Shown here piece by piece: positions 57,960 to 64,000 of a stretch of 64,000 nucleotides of DNA (position 1 is the stretch's first letter; every line of letters starts with the position of its first letter). The position numbers were made by a program, and so were the translations under genes. The stretch is from Thiogranum longum (lineage in GTDB: Bacteria; Pseudomonadota; Gammaproteobacteria; DSM-19610). The stretch covers positions 1-64,000 of the forward strand of contig NZ_SMFX01000001.1 in assembly GCF_004339085.1 (NCBI RefSeq), given 5' to 3'. The notes below the pieces were generated by a model that was given only the letters and a program-made list of their open reading frames with translations, had not been told where the DNA came from and searched no databases.

Positions 57960-58868
57960 GTGCACAAAGACGCACTAGACTGGCAACAGCGCTACCTGGT
58001 GCACCTGAGTGAGCAGCGGCAGCTCTCCACGCACACCCTGAGCAACTACCGGCGCGACCTCGATTCCGCTGTCGGCTGGTGTGACAGACAGAACCTTCAC
58101 CACTGGCGCGAGCTGAACAACCAGGACGTGCGCAACTGGAGCGCAGAATGTCACCGCAAAGGACTGGGGGGGCGCAGTATCCAGCGCCGGTTGTCCGCGC
58201 TGAGAGGCTTTTGCCGGTTCCTGGTTGAAAACAAAGTACTGGAACACAACCCGGCACGGGATATTCGTGCACCAAAATCACCGCGCAAACTCCCTCACAG
58301 CCTGGACGTCGACCGCCTGCAACGGCTGCTGGAATGCAAACCGGAAAACTGGCTGGAACAGCGCGACCTGGCCCTCATGGAGCTTACCTACTCGGGAGGA
58401 TTGAGGCTGGCTGAACTGGTTGGCCTCGATATCAGTGATGTCGATTTACGGGAAGGCGAGGCCCGGGTGCTGGGCAAGGGGCGCAAGACGCGGATCGTAC
58501 CGGTCGGCGGCAAGGCACGAAATGCCCTCGCCGCCTGGCTACCACTGCGTAACCTGCATGTAGCGGAAGACGAAACCGCATTGTTCATCAGCCGTAACGG
58601 AACACGCGTCAGCCCCCGCAGCGTGCAGCAACGGCTAAAGCGCTGGGCGCTGAAACAGGGGCTGGAAGGCCGCCTGCATCCACATGCCCTGCGCCACTCC
58701 TGCGCCACCCATATCCTCGAATCCAGCGGCGACCTGCGCGCTGTGCAGGAGTTACTCGGTCACGCCAATATTGGCACTACTCAGATCTATACTCACCTGG
58801 ATTTCCAGCGTCTCGCACAGGTTTACGACGCTGCGCACCCCCGTGCCCGTAAAAAACAGCGCTCGTAA
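57960..58868 (+). CDS. xerC: Site-specific tyrosine recombinase XerC
   Basis: The 302-residue recombinase has an N-terminal SAM-like core-binding domain and a catalytic domain with the R-H-R-H-Y set: SGGLRLAELV, HALRHSCATH, LLGHANIGTT and IYTHLDF. With XerD it resolves chromosome dimers at dif. The start is a GTG 6 bases after DUF484. A terminator follows. Confidence 0.96.
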   Translation: MHKDALDWQQRYLVHLSEQRQLSTHTLSNYRRDLDSAVGWCDRQNLHHWRELNNQDVRNWSAECHRKGLGGRSIQRRLSALRGFCRFLVENKVLEHNPARDIRAPKSPRKLPHSLDVDRLQRLLECKPENWLEQRDLALMELTYSGGLRLAELVGLDISDVDLREGEARVLGKGRKTRIVPVGGKARNALAAWLPLRNLHVAEDETALFISRNGTRVSPRSVQQRLKRWALKQGLEGRLHPHALRHSCATHILESSGDLRAVQELLGHANIGTTQIYTHLDFQRLAQVYDAAHPRARKKQRS

Positions 58869-58882
58869 CCGGATTGCCTGCC

Positions 58883-58902
58883 ACCGCTAACCGGCGGTTT
58901 TA
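58883..58902 (+). terminator. Terminator after xerC
   Basis: A short stem ACCGC/GCGGT with a 6-base loop is followed by TTTTA, 14 bases after the xerC stop. It separates the dapF-xerC unit from hslVU. Confidence 0.5.
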
Positions 58903-58914
58903 CCGGGTTTTAGC

Positions 58915-58943
58915 CTGAACGTATTGCGGGTCTGGTGTACAAT
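58915..58943 (+). promoter_or_regulatory. Candidate hslVU promoter
   Basis: CTGAAC (58915-58920) and TACAAT (58938-58943) are separated by 17 bases, about 35 bases before the hslV GTG. A CCCCATTC stretch just downstream resembles a sigma-32 -10 box, but no matching -35 sits at the right distance. Confidence 0.4.
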
Positions 58944-58978
58944 CCTCCACCCCATTCAGACAATTTCAGGACTGCGGC

Positions 58979-59518
58979 GTGGAACAGTACCGAGGCACAA
59001 CCATTCTTTCTGTACGACGTAACGGCCGGGTGGTCGTTGGCGGCGATGGGCAGGTATCAATGGGAAACACTGTGATGAAAGGTAATGCCCGCAAGGTACG
59101 CACCCTGTATCACGGCAAGGTGCTGGCCGGTTTCGCCGGCGGTACCGCCGACGCCTTCACGCTGTTCGAGCGTTTTGAGGCCAAGCTGGAAAAACACCAG
59201 GGCCACCTGACACGCTCTGCCGTCGAGCTGGCCAAGGACTGGCGCACCGACCGCATGCTGCGCCGGCTTGAAGCCCTGCTGGTGGTGGCCGACAAGGAAG
59301 CCTCTTTGATTATTACCGGTAATGGCGACGTCATCGAGCCGGAAGACAGCCTGATGGCCATCGGCTCCGGTGGACCGTTTGCACAGGCGGCCGCTCGCGC
59401 CATGCTGGAAACCACCGAACTGGGCGCGCGTGAGATTGTCGAAAAAGGTCTCAACATCGCCGCCGGAATCTGCGTTTATACCAATCACAACCTTACGCTT
59501 GAAGAACTCGAGTGCTGA
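58979..59518 (+). CDS. hslV: ATP-dependent protease proteolytic subunit HslV
   Basis: The 179-residue proteasome-like peptidase has the N-terminal threonine in [14 protein letters not shown]; maturation would expose the TT pair. Other motifs are [17 protein letters not shown] and [18 protein letters not shown]. It forms the HslUV protease with HslU. Translation starts at GTG. Confidence 0.96.
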   Translation: MEQYRGTTILSVRRNGRVVVGGDGQVSMGNTVMKGNARKVRTLYHGKVLAGFAGGTADAFTLFERFEAKLEKHQGHLTRSAVELAKDWRTDRMLRRLEALLVVADKEASLIITGNGDVIEPEDSLMAIGSGGPFAQAAARAMLETTELGAREIVEKGLNIAAGICVYTNHNLTLEELEC

Positions 59519-59553
59519 GCCAACGCTCGCACACCACACCCAATAGTGAAACC

Positions 59554-60891
59554 ATGTCTGAAATGACCCCCCGCGAAATCGTTCAGGAACTGGACAAACA
59601 CATCATCGGCCAGGACGACGCCAAACGCGCCGTCGCGATCGCCCTGCGCAACCGCTGGCGCCGCCAGCAGGTCGAGGAACCGCTACGTAGCGAGATAACG
59701 CCGAAAAATATTTTAATGATCGGCCCGACCGGTGTCGGCAAAACCGAAATCGCCCGACGACTGGCACGACTGGCCGATGCACCCTTTATAAAGATAGAGG
59801 CCACCAAGTTTACCGAAGTCGGCTACGTAGGCCGGGACGTCGAGTCCATCATTCGTGATCTGATGGAAGTCGCTATCAAGATGACCCGCGAAACGGAAAT
59901 GGCCAAGGTGCGGCACCGCGCCGAAGATGCTGCCGAAGAGCGCATCCTGGATGTCCTGTTACCCAAACCGCACAGTGTCGGCTTCAGTGCCGAGCCACAG
60001 GAAGACGAAAGCAGTGACACGCGACAGAAATTCCGCAAAATGCTGCGCGAAGGCAAACTTGACGAGCGTGAAATCGAAATCGAGGTATCCGCTGCACCGG
60101 TCGGTGTGGAGATCATGGCACCCCCCGGCATGGAAGAAATGACCAGTCAGTTGCAGGGCATGTTCCAGAACCTTGGCGGCGGCCGCACCAAGACGCGCAA
60201 GATGCGTGTGGACGAAGCCCTGAAAATCCTGATCGATGAAGAAGCCGCACGCATGATCAACGAGGAAGATCTCAAGCTGCAAGCCCGCGAAAGCGTCGAG
60301 GAAAACGGTATCGTATTTCTCGACGAACTCGACAAGGTCACCCAGCGCAGCGACCAGGGCGGCAGCCCGGGCGTATCGCGTGAAGGCGTACAACGTGATC
60401 TGCTGCCGCTGGTCGAAGGCAGCACCGTCACCACCAAGTACGGCATGATCAAAACCGATCACATTCTCTTTATTGCCTCCGGGGCGTTCCATTTATCCAA
60501 ACCGTCCGACCTGATCCCGGAGCTGCAGGGTCGACTGCCGATTCGTGTCGAACTGGAGGCACTCGGGGTGTCCGAGTTCGTGCGTATTCTGACCGAGCCC
60601 GACGCTTCACTGACCGAGCAGTACGCCGCCCTGATGAAAACCGAGGGACTGACACTGACCTTTGCCGACGATGGCATCGAACGTATTGCCAAAGTCGCCT
60701 GGGAAATCAACGAGCGCACTGAAAACATCGGTGCACGCCGCCTGCACACCGTTATCGAACGGCTGCTGGAAAATATATCCTACGAGGCCGCCGACAAGGC
60801 CGGGCAACAGGTGAACGTCGATGCCGCTTATGTCGATTCACAGCTCGACGATCTGGCCCGGGACGAAGACCTGAGCCGCTACATTCTCTGA
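59554..60891 (+). CDS. hslU: ATP-dependent protease ATPase subunit HslU
   Basis: The 445-residue AAA+ unfoldase has Walker [15 protein letters not shown], the [14 protein letters not shown] pore-loop region, an I domain (about 110-230), Walker B FLDELDK and the C-terminal tail DLSRYIL that docks into HslV. I use the ATG at 59554 (protein starts [13 protein letters not shown]); the extra upstream codons overlap hslV. An ATG at 59563 is also possible. Confidence 0.97.
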   Translation: MSEMTPREIVQELDKHIIGQDDAKRAVAIALRNRWRRQQVEEPLRSEITPKNILMIGPTGVGKTEIARRLARLADAPFIKIEATKFTEVGYVGRDVESIIRDLMEVAIKMTRETEMAKVRHRAEDAAEERILDVLLPKPHSVGFSAEPQEDESSDTRQKFRKMLREGKLDEREIEIEVSAAPVGVEIMAPPGMEEMTSQLQGMFQNLGGGRTKTRKMRVDEALKILIDEEAARMINEEDLKLQARESVEENGIVFLDELDKVTQRSDQGGSPGVSREGVQRDLLPLVEGSTVTTKYGMIKTDHILFIASGAFHLSKPSDLIPELQGRLPIRVELEALGVSEFVRILTEPDASLTEQYAALMKTEGLTLTFADDGIERIAKVAWEINERTENIGARRLHTVIERLLENISYEAADKAGQQVNVDAAYVDSQLDDLARDEDLSRYIL

Positions 60892-60916
60892 TTCTGTTTT
60901 TGAGGTAACACCGCAC

Positions 60917-61294
60917 ATGGCTGACAAACCCCCACACCCGACCGAAATCAACTTTCACCAGAAGTCCCGTACGCTGGAAATAGCGTTTGATGACGGTAGT
61001 AACTTCACCATGAGCGCCGAGTACCTGCGTGTCCACTCACCCTCTGCCGAAGTACAGGGCCATGGCCCCGGCGAAGGCGTACTGCAGGTAGACAAGGAAG
61101 ACGTCAACATCAAGCACATCGAGCCGGTCGGCAACTATGCTGTCCAGATTCATTTTGACGATGACCACAATACCGGCATCTACTCCTGGGAAACACTGTA
61201 CAAGCTGGGCGCCAATATGGAAGAAAACTGGAAAGCCTACCTGGAGCGGATGAAAGAAGCTGGTGCGCCGCATTCACAACTTCGCACAAAATAA
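60917..61294 (+). CDS. DUF971 (gamma-butyrobetaine hydroxylase-like N-terminal) protein
   Basis: A 125-residue single-domain protein: TEINFHQKSRTLEIAFDDGS, SAEYLRVHSPSAEVQGH, and GNYAVQIHFDDDHNTGIYSW. It is the DUF971 protein usually found between hslU and ubiE in Gammaproteobacteria. The domain fold occurs in iron-sulfur assembly-related proteins; function here is inferred only. Confidence 0.93.
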   Translation: MADKPPHPTEINFHQKSRTLEIAFDDGSNFTMSAEYLRVHSPSAEVQGHGPGEGVLQVDKEDVNIKHIEPVGNYAVQIHFDDDHNTGIYSWETLYKLGANMEENWKAYLERMKEAGAPHSQLRTK

Positions 61295-61366
61295 CAGCTA
61301 CCGCAGCACGGAGACTCTGCGCCGCGTTCCGGCTACAATACAACCTGGTACAGAAACGGATTCGCA

Positions 61367-62110
61367 ATGTCTGAAAAAACCCATTTCGGTTTCGAGCAGG
61401 TCGATGTAGAAGAAAAACAACGCCGCGTGGCCGGCGTGTTTGACTCGGTCGCCGACAACTACGACCTGATGAACGATGCCATGTCGTTCGGTATTCACCG
61501 GTTGTGGAAACGCTTCGCCATCGAGCAGACCGGTGCCCGACCGGGACAACGCATCCTCGACCTGGCCGGTGGAACCGGTGACCTCGGCGCACGACTGTCG
61601 CGACTGGTTGGCCCGACCGGTGAGGTCGTCATTGGTGACATCAATGCCTCCATGCTCCATGTCGGTCGTGAACGGCTGCTCGACAAGGGTATTACCGGCA
61701 ATGTTCAATTTGTACAGGCCAATGCTGAATCCCTGCCCTTCCCCGACCAGAGTTTTGACTGCATCACGATTGCCTTTGGCCTGCGCAATGTCACCGACAA
61801 ACAAAAAGCGTTGGCCTCAATGCATCGCTGCCTCAAACCCGGCGGACGTATACTGGTACTGGAGTTTTCCAAACCGGTCGCACCGGGTCTCAAGCCTCTC
61901 TATGACATCTACTCTTTCAGGCTGTTGCCACTGATGGGTAAATTTATCGCCAAAGACGAAGACAGCTACCGCTACCTCGCCGAATCGATTCGCATGCATC
62001 CTGACCAGGACACACTGAAAGATATGATGGAGCAGGCAGGCTTCGAGGACTGCGAATATTTTAACCTCACCGGCGGCATAGTCGCCCTGCATCGCGGGTT
62101 CCGTTACTGA
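61367..62110 (+). CDS. ubiE: Demethylmenaquinone/ubiquinone C-methyltransferase UbiE
   Basis: The 247-residue SAM methyltransferase has the UbiE signatures: [19 protein letters not shown], the SAM motif [35 protein letters not shown] and [15 protein letters not shown]. It methylates the ubiquinone ring. It opens the ubiE-ubiJ-ubiB operon. Confidence 0.97.
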   Translation: MSEKTHFGFEQVDVEEKQRRVAGVFDSVADNYDLMNDAMSFGIHRLWKRFAIEQTGARPGQRILDLAGGTGDLGARLSRLVGPTGEVVIGDINASMLHVGRERLLDKGITGNVQFVQANAESLPFPDQSFDCITIAFGLRNVTDKQKALASMHRCLKPGGRILVLEFSKPVAPGLKPLYDIYSFRLLPLMGKFIAKDEDSYRYLAESIRMHPDQDTLKDMMEQAGFEDCEYFNLTGGIVALHRGFRY

Positions 62111-62117
62111 AACAACC

Positions 62118-62735
62118 ATGAGCACCCCTGCCCTGATTTCTGCTGCGCTGGAATCCGCGTTAGACCTGTACCTCAAACAGGACCCGGATGCATTACAACG
62201 GTGTGCGGCACTGCGGGACAAGGTCATTGCCATAAATCTTACCGGAACAGATTTCTCCCTGTATTTGCTGCCAGATGCCGAAGGCATCAAGGTCCTGACA
62301 CATTACGAAGGAAAACCTGACACGCTCCTGCGCGGTACACCGGCAGGATTTGCGCGGCTTGCCCTTGAAACACGTGAGGACGCACTTTTCCACGGCGCTG
62401 TGGAGATTATCGGTGACACGGAGACAGGTCAGGCCTTCCAGGAACTTCTCTCCCGGGTCGATTGGGACTGGGAAGAACAACTTTCACGACTGACCGGTGA
62501 CACAGTTGCGCACCAGCTCGGTGAACTGGTGCGCAAGGGGCAGCGGTGGCTCACAGAAAGTGGTGACACACTACAACAGGATTTGTCCGAGTACCTTCAG
62601 GAGGAAGCGAGACTGCTTCCTGCCCGTGTTGAACTCAGCACATTTCTTGATGCCGTGGACCAGCTCCGATCCGACACTGACCGCCTGTCAGCTCGCGTTG
62701 AACGCCTGCTTAACCTGCACGAGGAGGCATCATGA
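62118..62735 (+). CDS. ubiJ: Ubiquinone biosynthesis accessory factor UbiJ
   Basis: The 205-residue protein has an SCP2-like N-terminal domain (about 15-110; [25 protein letters not shown]-like segment [22 protein letters not shown]) and a C-terminal coiled coil that pairs with UbiK. It supports ubiquinone synthesis in the cytoplasm. It overlaps ubiB by four bases (ATGA). Confidence 0.93.
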   Translation: MSTPALISAALESALDLYLKQDPDALQRCAALRDKVIAINLTGTDFSLYLLPDAEGIKVLTHYEGKPDTLLRGTPAGFARLALETREDALFHGAVEIIGDTETGQAFQELLSRVDWDWEEQLSRLTGDTVAHQLGELVRKGQRWLTESGDTLQQDLSEYLQEEARLLPARVELSTFLDAVDQLRSDTDRLSARVERLLNLHEEAS

Positions 62736-64000
62736 TCCGGCCAGGACAGTTGCTACGACTGTTGCATATCAACTGGGTGCTGGTCAGAAACGGGCTCGAC
62801 GAAGTCATCCTCGCAACCCACCTGTTCCGACCGGTGCGCTTCCTGCGCTGGCTCGCGCCCTGGCATCTTCTCAGCCGGCGCACTCCGCGTGCAGTACGCA
62901 TTCGTCGCACGCTTGAAGACCTCGGCCCGATATTCGTCAAATTCGGCCAAATCCTGTCCACCCGCAAAGATCTGCTACCCGATGATATTGCCGATGAACT
63001 GGCCAAGCTGCAGGACCGGGTTCCTCCTTTTAGCGGGGATCTGGCCTCTGCCATCATAGAAAAAACCCATGGTCGCCCCGTGCAGGATATTTTCGCCCAC
63101 TTCGACACTGTGCCACTGGCTTCCGCCTCGGTGGCCCAGGTCCACGCCGCCACACTTAACAGTGGCGAAGATGTTGTCGTCAAGGTATTACGCCCCGGCA
63201 TTGAACCGGTGATTCGGCGTGACGTCAGCCTGCTCCACTACATCGCAGGCCTTGCAGAGCGTTACTGGAGTGAAGGCCGGCGCCTGCGCCCGCGTGAGGT
63301 CGTTGCCGAATTCGAGAAAACGCTCTACGAGGAAATGGACCTGTTGCGCGAAGCCGCGAACGCCTCACAATTGCGACGTAATTTCGAGGATTCCACGCTA
63401 TTGCATGTTCCCGAGGTGTACTGGCCCTATTGCCGTCACAATGTAATGGTGATGGAACGCATCTACGGCATCCCGGTCAGTGATCTGGATGCGCTACACG
63501 AAGCCGGTGTGGATATGAAGTCCCTGTCAGAACGTGGCGTGGAAATCTTTTTTACCCAGGTGTTCCGGCACAATTTTTTTCATGCCGATATGCACCCCGG
63601 CAATATTTTTGTGTCCCGTGAAGGGCAGTACATGGCCGTGGACTTCGGCATCATGGGCACCCTGAGTCCGGTCGACCAGCGCTACCTGGCAGAAAACTTT
63701 CTGGCTTTTTTCCGACGCGACTATTACCGGGTCGCGCAGCTTCATGTTGAATCAGAATGGGTACCGAAAGGTACCCGGGTTGATGAATTCGAATCTGCCA
63801 TCCGCTCGGTTTGTGAACCGATTTTTGAAAGACCTCTTAAAGAAATCTCCTTTGGCCAGCTATTACTTCGACTGTTTCAGACGGCACGGCGCTTTGACAT
63901 GGAGATACAGCCACAACTCGTACTGCTGCAAAAAACCCTGCTCAACATCGAAGGCCTTGGCCGACAGCTCTACCCCGACCTCGATCTCTGGCAAACCGCA
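62732..64000 (+). CDS. ubiB: Ubiquinone biosynthesis kinase-like protein UbiB, partial at the right edge
   Basis: The first 423 codons are present. The atypical kinase features are visible: the KxGQ motif in [16 protein letters not shown], the Ala-rich loop [19 protein letters not shown] with the Lys, [13 protein letters not shown] and VDFGIMG. UbiB is a membrane-associated ADCK-family ATPase needed for ubiquinone. The C-terminal membrane helices lie beyond the window. Confidence 0.96.
   Translation, partial: MIRPGQLLRLLHINWVLVRNGLDEVILATHLFRPVRFLRWLAPWHLLSRRTPRAVRIRRTLEDLGPIFVKFGQILSTRKDLLPDDIADELAKLQDRVPPFSGDLASAIIEKTHGRPVQDIFAHFDTVPLASASVAQVHAATLNSGEDVVVKVLRPGIEPVIRRDVSLLHYIAGLAERYWSEGRRLRPREVVAEFEKTLYEEMDLLREAANASQLRRNFEDSTLLHVPEVYWPYCRHNVMVMERIYGIPVSDLDALHEAGVDMKSLSERGVEIFFTQVFRHNFFHADMHPGNIFVSREGQYMAVDFGIMGTLSPVDQRYLAENFLAFFRRDYYRVAQLHVESEWVPKGTRVDEFESAIRSVCEPIFERPLKEISFGQLLLRLFQTARRFDMEIQPQLVLLQKTLLNIEGLGRQLYPDLDLWQTA

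Overview
This 64 kb window looks like core chromosome of a gammaproteobacterium. Nearly all of it is conserved housekeeping genes in blocks that also occur in Pseudomonas-like and sulfur-oxidising Gammaproteobacteria: def-fmt-rsmB-DUF4390-ntrYX-trkAH, dprA-smg-topA-tsaC-hemF, argH-algZR-hemCDXY, lptM-lysA-dapF-DUF484-xerC, and hslVU-DUF971-ubiE-ubiJ-ubiB. A partial DsrE2-like gene next to a single-domain rhodanese at the left edge suggests a sulfur-oxidising lifestyle. Oxygen-dependent HemF, glutathione reductase, ubiquinone genes and c-type cytochromes suggest a respiring organism. I cannot resolve the genus. I saw no tRNA, rRNA, CRISPR array, insertion sequence or prophage.

Layout. 1-1000: sulfur-transfer genes on the minus strand, followed by an AT-rich spacer. 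1232-11625: a ten-gene minus-strand chain from def down through fmt, rsmB, a DUF4390 gene, ntrY, ntrX, trkA and trkH to two small genes, mostly with 4-base overlaps. 11839-18460: plus-strand LysM protein, dprA, smg, topA, tsaC, hemF. 18500-20775: an orphan periplasmic binding protein, a rubredoxin, a transcript-end region on the minus strand and an unknown gene. 20844-27800: hemB-aroE, gor, prlC, ubiD. 27848-33288: a soluble chemoreceptor with a CZB domain, a small membrane protein joined to a GGDEF/EAL protein, and a ferredoxin-reductase-like enzyme. 33294-41461: hemYXDC, a thioredoxin-like gene, algRZ, argH.

41462-51505 is richest in signalling and redox genes: a GGDEF/EAL protein paired with a periplasmic cupredoxin, a MazG-like pyrophosphohydrolase, a PAS protein with a degenerate GGDEF domain directly upstream of class I adenylate cyclase, a DUF302 protein paired with a di-haem cytochrome c-DUF302 fusion, and a serine esterase. 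51622-53015 is lptM-lysA. The lysA-dapF junction is then split by about 3.4 kb of opposite-strand DNA. That segment carries a di-haem peroxidase-like protein with three IPT/TIG-like repeats, a decayed fragment of a fourth such repeat, a piece of a common dispersed repeat, and a small HExxH protein of unknown function. From 56419 the conserved order resumes (dapF, DUF484, xerC, hslVU, DUF971, ubiE, ubiJ, ubiB) to the right edge, which cuts ubiB.

Connections. Haem synthesis genes (hemB, C, D, F, X, Y) serve the several c-type cytochromes. Ubiquinone genes (ubiD, E, J, B) serve respiration. Second-messenger enzymes for cAMP (cyaA) and c-di-GMP (two full GGDEF/EAL proteins and one degenerate GGDEF) lie close together, and a near-consensus CRP-type palindrome abuts the def start codon. 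The most unusual items are the insertion in the lysA-dapF operon, the NtrX protein whose AAA+ domain has lost its sigma-54 and Walker B motifs, and the minus-strand tandem terminators at about 19.8 kb that end a transcript with no recognised gene.
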